From NCBI GenBank assembly GCA_910578815.1, contig CAJTSE010000016.1, positions 24,774 to 66,830 of the forward strand: a stretch of DNA of 42,057 nt, read 5' to 3'. Source of the DNA: an uncultured Acetatifactor sp. (GTDB lineage Bacteria; Bacillota; Clostridia; Lachnospirales; Lachnospiraceae). A program made the position numbers and the translations under genes. The notes beneath the pieces were generated by a model. The model was not told the origin of the DNA. It saw only the letters and a list, made by a program, of their open reading frames with translations, and searched no databases. This document shows, piece after piece, positions 16,582 to 24,460 of this stretch. Within the stretch, counting starts at the first letter, position 1. Every line of letters begins with the position of its first letter.

Positions 16582-16608
16582 TTCCGCCGCCTTTCTCCCA
16601 GACATTTT

Positions 16609-17877
16609 TTATCGAAACAGTTCTTCCAGCTTATCTTCCTTCAACTTGGCACCAATAACGCAGAATTTTCCCGTCACCTCCGGCTTTCCCGTGCGAATGT
16701 CATGCTCTTCCGGTACATAATCAAAATAAATCCAGGTGCCGTCTTCGGCGGGAACCATCCCCTTGGAACGCAGAATTGCGCCGTATTCCCCGCTGTCTAA
16801 CGCCGTCAGGATACTCTCGATCTTCTCGGCGGTAAACCTGGCTGGAGTCTCTTTCCCCCAGCTGGTGAATACCTCGTCCGCATGATGGTGGTGATGACCA
16901 TGGTGGTCATGCTCGTGATAATGACCGTCCTCGTCATGGCAGCAGTGCCCATGTTCTTCGCCGTGATGGCCGTGGCCGTCCTCGTCATGACAGCAGTGCC
17001 CGTGTTCTTCGCCGTGGTGGCCGTGGCCATCCTCGTCATGACAGCAGTGCCCGTGTTCTTCGCCGTGGTGGCCGTGGCCATCCTCGTCATGACAGCAGTG
17101 CCCGTGTTCTTCGCCGTGGTGGCCGTGGCCGTCCTCGTCACCGTCATGATGACAGTGATCATGCTCTCCATGGTGATGGCCGCAACAGGGACATTCCTCG
17201 TCCTCATGATGATGGTGATGCTCGTGTTCATCTTCCTCATGCAGCTGCTCCATCATCTCCCGCATCATTTCATCCAGAGTATCTGCACCCTCTATGGTCT
17301 CCAGCACGGCCTTCCCCTCCAACTGGTCCAAAGAGGTTGTTATGATTGTGGCCTTGTCATTATGCTCACGGACAAGCGCAGCACATTCATTTAGTTTCTC
17401 CTGACTCACCTTATCCGTTCTGCTTAAAATCACTGTTCCCGCAAAGGCGATTTGATTTATAAAGAATTCACCAAAATTTTTAATATACATTTTAGCCTTA
17501 GAAGCGTCCACCACCGCTACGGCGCTGTTCACCTGCACATCCAAATCCGCTGCCACATTCTCCACCGCCTTCAACACGTCGGAAAGCTTGCCCACACCGG
17601 AAGGCTCGATGAGAATTCTTTCCGGCGCATAAGTCTCGATAACCTCCTTCAATGAAGACCCGAAATCTCCTACCAGTGAACAACAGATGCAGCCGGAATT
17701 CATCTCCTTAATCTCAATGCCCGATTCCTTCAAAAATCCCCCGTCAATCCCGATCTCACCGAATTCATTTTCAATCAGCACCGTCTTACTGCCGTCCAGT
17801 GCCTCCTTTAACAGCTTTTTAATCAGTGTTGTCTTTCCTGCACCCAAAAAACCTGAAACCACATCTATCTTTGTCAT
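16609..17877 (-). CDS. CobW/G3E-family metallochaperone GTPase with His-rich repeat insert
   Basis: A 422-residue GTPase. The P-loop is GFLGAGKTT (9-17), the metal-binding CxCC is GCICC (62-66), and the guanine-specificity motif is SRTDK in the NKxD position. Residues about 213-333 are a His/Cys/Asp-rich insert built from four near-identical 17-residue repeats, flanked by poly-His. The C-terminal CobW_C domain follows (SWGKETPARFTAEKIESILTALDSGEYGAILRSKG). Such His-rich G3E proteins handle Zn, Ni or Co; the metal cannot be told here. The ATG at 17877 has AGGATGAGGA upstream and fits the family start. It is the first gene of a leftward operon with its own promoter. Confidence 0.93.
   Translation of the reverse strand: MTKIDVVSGFLGAGKTTLIKKLLKEALDGSKTVLIENEFGEIGIDGGFLKESGIEIKEMNSGCICCSLVGDFGSSLKEVIETYAPERILIEPSGVGKLSDVLKAVENVAADLDVQVNSAVAVVDASKAKMYIKNFGEFFINQIAFAGTVILSRTDKVSQEKLNECAALVREHNDKATIITTSLDQLEGKAVLETIEGADTLDEMMREMMEQLHEEDEHEHHHHHEDEECPCCGHHHGEHDHCHHDGDEDGHGHHGEEHGHCCHDEDGHGHHGEEHGHCCHDEDGHGHHGEEHGHCCHDEDGHGHHGEEHGHCCHDEDGHYHEHDHHGHHHHHADEVFTSWGKETPARFTAEKIESILTALDSGEYGAILRSKGMVPAEDGTWIYFDYVPEEHDIRTGKPEVTGKFCVIGAKLKEDKLEELFR
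16930..17133 (-). repeat. Four 51-bp tandem repeats inside the CobW gene
   Basis: Units at 16930-16980, 16981-17031, 17032-17082 and 17083-17133 differ by only a few bases. Each codes 17 residues containing HGHHGEEHGHCCHDED. Units 2 to 4 are almost identical, which points to recent expansion. The unit is a multiple of three, so copy changes keep the frame. Confidence 0.95.
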
Positions 17878-18004
17878 TTTCCTCATCCTTTCCTGCTGAC
17901 ACAAATTCAAGTAATATTTTTAAATAACACCCTTCGTCTGTAACCGGACCTTGCTTACTTCATGTAATACAGTAGTGAAAGCTTTTCTCCAGTTTCCACA
18001 AGAC

Positions 18005-18033
18005 ATTATAAACCCTGCCTCGTGAAAACACAA
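18005..18033 (-). promoter_or_regulatory. Sigma-A promoter of the cobW-ylmH operon
   Basis: On the minus strand: TTGTGT (18028-18033), 17-nt spacer, TATAAT (18005-18010). The implied leader to the ATG at 17877 is about 120 nt. No known riboswitch or Zur box was recognised in it. Confidence 0.6.
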
Positions 18034-18087
18034 GGGTGGATTCCGTTCCCATTCCACTCATTCTGCCAGTCACATACCCCACTGCAA

Positions 18088-18150
18088 GCCGCGAGGTATT
18101 TGATCCCTCGCGGCATTCGTCAAGGTTCCGTGGATGCAAGCATCCAGAAC
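18088..18150 (-). terminator. Two hairpins after the methyltransferase gene
   Basis: GCCGCGAGG / CCTCGCGGC (18088-18114, 9-bp stem, 9-nt loop) and TGGATGC / GCATCCA extended by GTTC / GAAC (18125-18150, AA loop). They lie between the methyltransferase stop (18173) and the cobW promoter. Neither has a U-tract. A small open frame runs through 17960-18160 but has no binding site and spans both hairpins and the promoter, so it is not called. Nothing else was seen in this roughly 295-bp gap. Confidence 0.55.
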
Positions 18151-18172
18151 TTTGACTCATTGCCCGCGGAAA

Positions 18173-18787
18173 TCAAAAAGTCTTTGCTCTGCCCTTTTTT
18201 ATGACCGCTACGGCACAGGGCATTCTCCCGGCAACAATATAGTACTCAACATTCCGATACCCGGTATCTTCAAAAAACTTTCTATATGACTCCATATCAA
18301 ACTGTCGTTTAAAATCTGCCCCTGCATATTCCAGCAGGCGTACGGCCTTCTGATTCACCCCTGCAGACGCGTTAATATATGTGGGAATGATAATCCGGCC
18401 GCCAGGTTTACACACTCTTTCCAGCTCCTTTACTGCAGCATACGGGTCCTTCAGTAAATGGATCACATTCCCGGCTATCACCTTATCAAATCTGTTGTCT
18501 CGGCATTTCAAATGTGTCATGTCCGCACGTCCAAACTTCACATTAGTATACTTCCGACATTTTTTCGCTGCCTGCCTCAGCATGCCCACAGAAAAGTCCG
18601 TGGCAATCAGCTGCCTGCATTCCGGAGCAATATGTTTACTGATTGCCCCCGTGCCGCAGGCGCATTCCAATACAACGTCATCTGGCTCAATCTCTTCGGC
18701 AATGCGCCTGCCTAGCCCCCGATACACCTTCCCATTATATATTGTTTCCGCAAAATCATAAAATCCGGATACCTTATCCCAAAACAT
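18173..18787 (-). CDS. Class I SAM-dependent methyltransferase
   Basis: A 204-residue Rossmann methyltransferase of the UbiE/Methyltransf_11 type. Motif I is VLECACGTGAIS (39-50), followed by LIATDFSVGMLRQA, FGRADMTHLKCRDNRFDKVIAGNVIHLL and CKPGGRIIIPTYI. AGGAGG lies 5 nt before the ATG at 18787. The substrate is not deducible. It stands alone; upstream lies the 18861-19010 repeat, which holds possible promoter elements for it. Confidence 0.92.
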   Translation of the reverse strand: MFWDKVSGFYDFAETIYNGKVYRGLGRRIAEEIEPDDVVLECACGTGAISKHIAPECRQLIATDFSVGMLRQAAKKCRKYTNVKFGRADMTHLKCRDNRFDKVIAGNVIHLLKDPYAAVKELERVCKPGGRIIIPTYINASAGVNQKAVRLLEYAGADFKRQFDMESYRKFFEDTGYRNVEYYIVAGRMPCAVAVIKKGRAKTF

Positions 18788-18860
18788 CTTTTCCCTCCTG
18801 CGGTATTTCCGCTCTGACAGCCGATAACCCGGCCCACATTCCACGTCAGCAGAATCATCC

Positions 18861-19010
18861 ATACCATGATTACTCCATAATCATGGTATGGATGGCCATT
18901 CGGCCGTTTCCTGCCTCAATTAAGGTCATTATACCATAAATGCTTCGCATTTACGGTATGGATGGCCATTCGGCCGTTTCCTGCCTCAATTAAGGTCATT
19001 ATACCATAAA
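18861..19010. repeat. Two 56-bp perfect direct repeats with flanking palindromes
   Basis: Identical 56-bp copies at 18885-18940 and 18955-19010 (period 70). Each starts GGTATGGATGGCC and ends ATTATACCATAAA, so its ends are GGTAT and ATACC inverted repeats. The palindromes ATACCATGATTA / TAATCATGGTAT (18861-18889) and ATACCATAAATGC / GCATTTACGGTAT (18931-18956, one mismatch) sit beside the copies. On the minus strand each copy has TATGGTATAAT, an extended -10 facing the methyltransferase gene. The rest of the gap to 19206 holds nothing recognised. Confidence 0.9.
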
Positions 19011-19206
19011 AGATATAAAAAAAGAATTGGTTTGTACAATCTTGTTTATAAGCATTTTGGATACTTGCGCCGCAAACCAATCTTTTATATACTTGAATTA
19101 TCCCTGATAACTTCCGGCTATTGCAAAACGTCTTCTTCGCGGCCAGACTTTGCCGGGATTTTCATACACTCGTTATTTAATTTACATTGGAAGGAGAACT
19201 ATCTAA

Positions 19207-20097
19207 ATGAAACAGATTACGGCAAGACCCTTCAGCATACTTGCAGATTGCGGAAAAATCTATCAGTTTATGCTGGATATTTATGAGCGGGATTGGCGGA
19301 ACGGTGTGCCCGCCCCCTTTTTTGAATATGCTTACTCTTCTTTCTCATCCTGGATGGATATAACCTGGTCATACAAAAATCGTATCTGGGAGGATCATGG
19401 TAAAATAGCAGCATTTTGTTTTTATGAGAATCCGGTAACTGACATCTATTTCAGCCTGCGGCCCGGATATGAAGAACTGGCAGATGAGATGCTTGCATAT
19501 GCAGATGCCAATATGCCCCATGAGGGAAAAGACATTCAGCTGATCCTGTTTGAAGGACAAAGTGCACTGATGAATGCCGCCAAACAATTAGGATACCGCC
19601 CCAAATGGGAACACACGGACATGCAGTTTGATTTTGGCAATACGTTGGATTATCCTCTGCCGGAAGGCTTTTATTTTGTAAATCCGGAAAACTTTGATCT
19701 GGATAAAATCGAAAAATGCTGTTGGAAGGGCTTTGACCATGAACAGACAGAAGGCCCCTGGAATCATCAGAACGAGCAGAACAGCCGCTTATTAAAGACA
19801 GCTCCCCACGCCACACCGAATCTGGCCGTCATAATAGCCGATGCAAAAGATGAATACGCCTGTTATGCAGGGATGTGGTGGACACCGGAAAACAGGCTGG
19901 CCTATATGGAACCTCTTTGCACTGTTCCAGAATACCGCCAACGGGGACTTGCTGCCGCAGCCTTATCCAAGCTGTATCATAATATGAAAGTATTGGGCGC
20001 AACACATATGACGGGCGGCAATAACGAATTTTATTGTAAAATCGGCTATAAACCGGCAGTTAAATGGACCTTCTGGCAAAAGGAGTCTCCACAATAG
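19207..20097 (+). CDS. GNAT family N-acetyltransferase (tandem-domain size)
   Basis: A 296-residue protein. The C-terminal half is a clear GNAT domain, with YACYAGMWWTPENRLAYMEPLCTVPEYRQRGLAAAALSKLYHNMKVLGA and the acetyl-CoA loop RQRGLA. The N-terminal half is about the size of a second, degenerate GNAT fold. AAGGAG lies 10 nt upstream of the ATG. The substrate is unknown. It is followed by a hairpin (20108-20153). Confidence 0.88.
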   Translation: MKQITARPFSILADCGKIYQFMLDIYERDWRNGVPAPFFEYAYSSFSSWMDITWSYKNRIWEDHGKIAAFCFYENPVTDIYFSLRPGYEELADEMLAYADANMPHEGKDIQLILFEGQSALMNAAKQLGYRPKWEHTDMQFDFGNTLDYPLPEGFYFVNPENFDLDKIEKCCWKGFDHEQTEGPWNHQNEQNSRLLKTAPHATPNLAVIIADAKDEYACYAGMWWTPENRLAYMEPLCTVPEYRQRGLAAAALSKLYHNMKVLGATHMTGGNNEFYCKIGYKPAVKWTFWQKESPQ

Positions 20098-20107
20098 CCT
20101 GCCAATA

Positions 20108-20153
20108 CCGGCAACGGGCCAGGCCTGCAAGCAGCCGCCCGGCTCGTTGCCGG
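20108..20153. terminator. Hairpin between convergent genes
   Basis: CCGGCAACGGGCC / GGCTCGTTGCCGG pair over 13 bp with one G-T wobble and a 20-nt loop that can itself form a GC-rich stem. It lies between the GNAT stop (20097) and the stop of the leftward gene (20160). No T-tract. Confidence 0.6.
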
Positions 20154-20159
20154 CTGAAA

Positions 20160-21077
20160 TCAAATCATACCAAAACCTTTCAAATACAAAAGATTCTCAA
20201 TAATCACCTGGCCCTTCCACCAGTTTTTGCTAATCGGCCAAACCTCTGGGAAGGCCTCCCAGCCCCAGGGTATTTCCCAGGAGCCGTCTTCAAGCTGCGC
20301 AGCCGCGATATGCTTACATTCATACTCCGCCAGCTCCCGATTCTCCTGATAAAACATACTGTTCCTGGAATTCATAAATTGGGAGGGCCTGCATACATAT
20401 CCGCCCCACAGGGAAGTGTCCGCAGTAATCAATCTCTTTACCGTTACCTGCAGCAGCTTTTTCAGCAGGTCACAGGAATTCTGCTCTTCGCCCCCGGCCT
20501 CGATGATATACTCCAGCATATGAATATAGCAGGCACAAGTGTTCATGTCATTCAATTCCGTAGACTGAAGCGCCTCCACTGCCTCTCTTACAATGCGCAT
20601 TCCCAGTTGGTGCAGTTCACTGCCCGGCCCTGAATAGCGAACGATAAAGCCGGCAATCTGAGCCGTACCATTGTAATCCGTGTGACAGGAGCTTTCCCTC
20701 TCTGAATGCCACCAGGGTGCATGAGGGTAAGCATTATTGCTTTCCACCACCAGCTCCCACGTCTTCCCGTTAAAGCAGCTGCCGCTCTCATACCATTTCA
20801 ACAGCCCCTGAATTACCGGATGCCCGGCGTCCTCACACCCCACCTCCCTGATAATTTCTCCTGCCGTACTGCCGTGCAGCGGCGTGGAATGTGGATTCCA
20901 GCAGTCAGCCTCCAAAGCATGTCCAAAGCCTCCGTCTGCGTTTTGGTAACAGGACAACGCCTGCATCACTGCTTCCCTGCTGCCTCCCTCAAAATGATAC
21001 TGAAATCTGGCCATATCCAGCGGTCTGGCATTCCGGTACATAAACACCTTCGCCCGTTCAAATACAGAATGATTCAT
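20160..21077 (-). CDS. Alpha/alpha-toroid-like (prenyltransferase/squalene-cyclase repeat) hypothetical protein
   Basis: The 305-residue cytoplasmic protein has no signal peptide. It contains QW-like repeats typical of the terpenoid cyclase/prenyltransferase alpha-alpha toroid: CYQNADGGFGHALEAD (about 43-58) and AAQLEDGSWEIPWGWEAFP (about 264-282). It also has conserved-looking Trp/His clusters (YPHAPWWHSERE). The DxDD catalytic motif of squalene-hopene cyclases is not seen, so cyclase activity is not supported. Related proteins in Firmicutes are hypothetical; I do not know the function. The gene stands alone. Confidence 0.7.
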   Translation of the reverse strand: MNHSVFERAKVFMYRNARPLDMARFQYHFEGGSREAVMQALSCYQNADGGFGHALEADCWNPHSTPLHGSTAGEIIREVGCEDAGHPVIQGLLKWYESGSCFNGKTWELVVESNNAYPHAPWWHSERESSCHTDYNGTAQIAGFIVRYSGPGSELHQLGMRIVREAVEALQSTELNDMNTCACYIHMLEYIIEAGGEEQNSCDLLKKLLQVTVKRLITADTSLWGGYVCRPSQFMNSRNSMFYQENRELAEYECKHIAAAQLEDGSWEIPWGWEAFPEVWPISKNWWKGQVIIENLLYLKGFGMI

Positions 21078-21136
21078 TTGCTGCCTCCTTTTTTATTTCA
21101 GTATACCCCGGCAAACACGACAGCAGTATGTCTTGT

Positions 21137-22018
21137 TTATTCCTGTCCTTCAGAAACAGCGTTCTTAAATTCGTCCACCGTCCGGCTCCGGGCCGCCAGC
21201 CTGTGCCAGCCGCTTAGGATGTCCAGATCCTTTTGATTCAGAATCCTTGTCCGCAACTCTTCCGAGACTACTCCCTTGTCCTCCAGCAGCTCCAAAATAT
21301 CTTCTGCTTTTGCTTCCGCCTTTCCAATGGCAATTCCCTCATCTCGGACATATTCATCTTCCGCCCATCTGTCCCGTCTGGCCTTCTGGCGCATCTCAAA
21401 ATAATAGCGGAGCCTCCTTCCCAGACTCAATTCCCGCAGCGCCGCTATTACTTCCGCTATCCCCAAGCTCTTCCTTTTGATCATAGCCAAATCCTCCTCG
21501 TCCTCCGCGTTAAACAGACGAATCCAGTCGTCGATCACATCGTCCCCGCTCAGCGGCTTCCCCAACTCGATGGTGTGAATTTCAAACAGATCCGGATACA
21601 CTGCGCCGTCTTCGCCGCGCAGTGTATACTTTCTGTGATACCGTGATTCTTCCGTCAGCTTAAAATCCAGGATCCCAATGCTGATACATTTCCGCAGCCT
21701 GTCATAATTCTGTCCTGTCCGCAGGCTGTCGGCGTACATCCGGGAAATATAAAACAGCTGCCGCTTGTACCAGTATTACTGTGTCCTCACCTGCAGCTCA
21801 AGATCAATGCAGGTATCATCGTTCAGCTCCAGCGACATGTCGATAATCCCTTCCTTCTGCCAGCGGTACCGCCTCCGCAGAAAAGAATTGGCAATCCGCA
21901 CCGTACGAATGTTCTCCAGGGGAATTCCCAGCACATCGCTCAGAAACTGCTTCCTTACGTTTTCATGAGAGAATACCTCCTTAAAAACGTAGTCCGTCTT
22001 CAATGAAACAAGTTTCAT
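21137..22018 (-). pseudogene. Rpn / PD-(D/E)XK nuclease family transposase gene, interrupted by an in-frame stop
   Basis: The reading frame from ATG 22018 (AGGAGG upstream) gives MKLVSLKTDYVFKEVFSHEN, then LGIPLENIRTVRIANSF and the DDTCIDLELQV active-site strand. It meets TAA at 21776-21778, directly after LELQVRTQ. In the same frame, without any shift, it continues YWYKRQLFYISRMYADSLRTGQNY and runs to a stop at 21137. Both halves match the Rpn (recombination-promoting nuclease) family in order, so a single sense codon became TAA. The C-terminal half keeps the charged RRDRWAEDEY/EAKAEDILELLE region. It is either a decayed gene or a sequencing error; stop-codon readthrough is less likely. Confidence 0.85.
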
Positions 22019-22180
22019 GTCTTCCTCCTTTCGGTAGTTCTGCAGGAGAAGACCCAAAAACCTGTGCTATACAAATAATCCCATAATCTCCTGCTCTTAT
22101 TGTGGTGGTAAATGATTTGAAATAAAAGCATAGATTCTCGAAATAATAGAAATAATAGCCCAGAACACCCTGTTTCCCGC

Positions 22181-23020
22181 TTATGGCGTGGCCGAACTGT
22201 TACCATCCGTCTGCAGCAATTCCACCTCCGCCAGCATCAGGCTTAAGGGCACCACCGCCAGCTCCCCGTCTTCGCTGCCGCCGGAGATAATACCCAGAAA
22301 ATGCCCCTGCCTGTCAAAAAGGCCGCCTCCGGACATTCCCGGTTTTCCTTCCGCTCTCACCCACATCATATATTGCCCGTAATCCTCCATGTAAATCCAA
22401 TGATCCAAAATCACGCCTTCATAGGCTTCTGCCGCCACGCCGCTTCTGCTGCCCATGACGATGCAGCCCTGACCGGAGACTGCCGCATCAAAGCTTTCTT
22501 TATCCAGATTAGCACAAAGACACTGTGCAAGAGTATCCTCCGGTATATCGCCTGCCGTTACCTGCACCACGGCGAAATCCCCCATCTCAGAACATTCAAA
22601 CTGATCCGCAGACACACACTCGCCGTCAGCAAAAATCACCTCTACGGCATCCTCCGCCTTTTCCAGCACATGGGCCGCCGTCAGTATTAACAGCCTGTCC
22701 TCTTCCGTACCGCAGATTACGCCGCTGCCCAGCAGACCTCCCGCCCGAAGCTGTACCATCATGCCGCCCCCTGCCCTTTGAAGCAGATCCGCCAAATTCT
22801 CATTTCCCGAATCCTCAAATTGTAAAAGCTCCATCTGCTTTATCGAGACCGTCTGTTCCCCTTCTGTATCCTGACCTTCTGTATTCTGACCTTCTTTGTC
22901 TTCCTGCCTGTTACTGCTCTCTGGCTCTTTTCTACACTCTGACTTTTCCCTGCTCCCGCATCCCGCCTGTAGCCCCAAAAGTCCGCACAGAAAAACAACC
23001 GTCCAAAACCTGATCTTCAC
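22181..23020 (-). CDS. Trypsin-like serine protease, lipoprotein
   Basis: A 279-residue surface protein. The lipoprotein signal MKIRFWTVVFLCGLLGLQAGC places the lipidated Cys at 21, followed by a charged, repeat-like linker (NTEGQDTEGEQ) to about 60. The protease domain shows a full triad: H117 (LTAAHVLE), D148 (EMGDFAVVQV) and S230 (GKPGMSGGGLFD). It has no PDZ domain, unlike HtrA. I chose the GTG at 23020 because GGAGG lies 5 nt upstream and the signal peptide then starts correctly; the ATG at 23032 overlaps that site. It is preceded by an AT-rich repeat region. The target is unknown. Confidence 0.88.
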   Translation of the reverse strand: MKIRFWTVVFLCGLLGLQAGCGSREKSECRKEPESSNRQEDKEGQNTEGQDTEGEQTVSIKQMELLQFEDSGNENLADLLQRAGGGMMVQLRAGGLLGSGVICGTEEDRLLILTAAHVLEKAEDAVEVIFADGECVSADQFECSEMGDFAVVQVTAGDIPEDTLAQCLCANLDKESFDAAVSGQGCIVMGSRSGVAAEAYEGVILDHWIYMEDYGQYMMWVRAEGKPGMSGGGLFDRQGHFLGIISGGSEDGELAVVPLSLMLAEVELLQTDGNSSATP

Positions 23021-23128
23021 CCTGACCTCCATGCAAAAGCTGCAATGTGCCACTGCATAAAACAAAGCAAATCCGGAATCACCAAAAACCACTGTCCGGA
23101 CTTGCCTGGTTTTTCTTTTTTACATCAA

Positions 23129-23882
23129 TTTTAAAACTCCCTTTTCGGAAAAGTGTTCCCGATGTAAAAATTTCAAATATAAGTATATTTCTACACAGAT
23201 TACATAATCTTAAACAACTTAACAGTTCTATAAATTGGAATTCATAAACCTCGCTGGGCAACAATTACGGTATAGTTTTCCGTATCATATGTAACTCCTG
23301 TTTCTCTAAAACCATTTTTGTGCCAAAAATGTTCTGCTTGAGCATTCCCTTTTACCCAACCAAGGCGGACATTCGCTATCCCAATACGGGACAGATAAGC
23401 ACACAGGTCATCAATGATCTTGCTCCCTGTTCCAGTATTCTGTATGGACACATCCGTCATAAAAAATCCAATAAAAGCTGTTTGTTCATCCGGATAGGCC
23501 ATAATGAAATCCATCACAGCAATCAGTTTTTCCTCATCATAAAATCCCAGATAATACTTATCGCACATTTCCTTGTTGGGTGGGAGCGCATTCATGTCAT
23601 TCATAATGCTCTGTTCTGACACAAATGGCGGACAGTATTGATAGTACAAACTGTTTTTACAGCATAATGTGTATACTTCCGTTGCATCATCGGCGCGCAT
23701 CTTTCGAACAAGATATTGATTTGAGAATAACGAAATATTCATTTTCATTCTCTTTCCTTATCCAAACATTCAAACTTTGATTTATATATTTGATTATAAA
23801 ATCTTTATCTGCCATTTACAATGTATATTTTTATAAGTCATTTCCCATTGGGTACATAATTCCGAAAAGGGAGTTTTTAAAA
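23129..23882. mobile_element. AT-rich GNAT cassette bounded by inverted repeats
   Basis: Inverted ends of about 22 bp bracket a single acetyltransferase gene: TTTTAAAACTCCCTTTTCGG at 23129-23150 and its complement CCGAAAAGGGAGTTTTTAAA at 23860-23882, with one A indel. Similarity continues weakly inward (TGT-CCC-ATG). The enclosed 750 bp is visibly richer in A/T than its neighbours. No target duplication and no transposase were seen, so it is a MITE-like or passively mobilised unit at most. The right end abuts the rnpB 3' end by 6 bp. Confidence 0.45.
23242..23748 (-). CDS. GNAT family N-acetyltransferase
   Basis: A 168-residue GNAT protein: MRADDATEVYTLCCKN, then KYYLGFYDEEKLIAVMDFIMAYPDEQTAFIGFFMTD, the acetyl-CoA loop VSIQNTGTGSKIIDDL and VRLGWVKGNAQAEHFWHKNGFRE. 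AAGGA lies upstream of the ATG at 23748. Base composition is AT-rich compared with adjacent genes and the gene is enclosed by the inverted repeats 23129/23882, suggesting acquisition. The substrate is unknown. Confidence 0.9.
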   Translation of the reverse strand: MKMNISLFSNQYLVRKMRADDATEVYTLCCKNSLYYQYCPPFVSEQSIMNDMNALPPNKEMCDKYYLGFYDEEKLIAVMDFIMAYPDEQTAFIGFFMTDVSIQNTGTGSKIIDDLCAYLSRIGIANVRLGWVKGNAQAEHFWHKNGFRETGVTYDTENYTVIVAQRGL

Positions 23883-23888
23883 TAAATG

Positions 23889-24304
23889 GTAAGCAAGACG
23901 ATAAGCCGGGTTTTGTCGTTGGACGGTCATCTATCTGGCACGGCTGTTGCCAGCCGCATCAAGCGACCTACCTGAAAGCAGGCCGGGCAAGCCTGTCGCT
24001 TTCTATTTGGTCTTGCTTCGGATGGGGTTTACATGGCTCCGGCTGTTACCAGCCGGACGGTAGTCTCTTAAGCTGCCTTTCCACCCTTACCAACGTGAAC
24101 ACAGAACACTGCGTCCGCGCGGAAAATCGGCTCACGCCGTTTTTCCGGGCACAAAGTACCCTGGCGGTATTTTTCTGTTGCACTGGCCTTGGAGTCGCCT
24201 CCACCGGACGTTATCCGGCATCCTGCCCTGCGAAGCCCGGACTTTCCTCACCTGGCGGCTGCCCAAAATGGCAGCCCCAGCCGCGACCGTCTGTCTTACT
24301 TACC
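23889..24304 (-). ncRNA. rnpB: RNase P RNA (bacterial)
   Basis: On the minus strand the sequence shows the universal 5' core GAGGAAAGTCCGGGC (24235-24249) and the 3' core ACAAAACCCGGCTTATCG (23899-23916), with several stable helices between. The P1 helix fits: 5' GTAAGTAAGAC (24294-24304) pairs with 3' GTCTTGCTTAC (23889-23899). Length about 416 nt. A sigma-A promoter lies just upstream (24312-24340), with the start predicted near 24304. Confidence 0.96.
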
Positions 24305-24311
24305 GTTATGT

Positions 24312-24340
24312 ATTATATTCCAGATCATCTCAAAAAGCAA
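24312..24340 (-). promoter_or_regulatory. Promoter of rnpB
   Basis: On the minus strand: TTGCTT (24335-24340), 17-nt spacer, TATAAT (24312-24317). The distance to the P1 helix start (24304) is right for +1. Confidence 0.85.
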
Positions 24341-24460
24341 GGCCAGGACAGATCAAGACTTGTAATCTTAAAAATCCCGTGATAAAATATTGCTGCCGCA
24401 GAGTCGGCACGATAAAGGACCTTTTAGGTAAAGAAACATTTTCTCAGGAGAGAACGCTTT

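Noticed and set aside
16882..17394. Val/Met-rich open frame antisense to the His-rich repeat of the CobW gene
   Set aside because: A product of reading the His/Asp/Glu repeat backwards; no start signal or family match.
17878..18000. Riboswitch or Zur box in the cobW leader
   Set aside because: No cobalamin, NiCo or other known consensus and no convincing zinc-operator palindrome seen by eye.
17960..18160. Small leftward open frame of 66 codons
   Set aside because: Spans two hairpins and the cobW promoter and lacks a binding site; not supported as a gene.
24383..24415. Motility sigma (SigD) promoter for the chemoreceptor gene
   Set aside because: A TAAA and a CACGATAA resemble the consensus, but the spacing (about 21 nt) is too long and the -10 has two mismatches.
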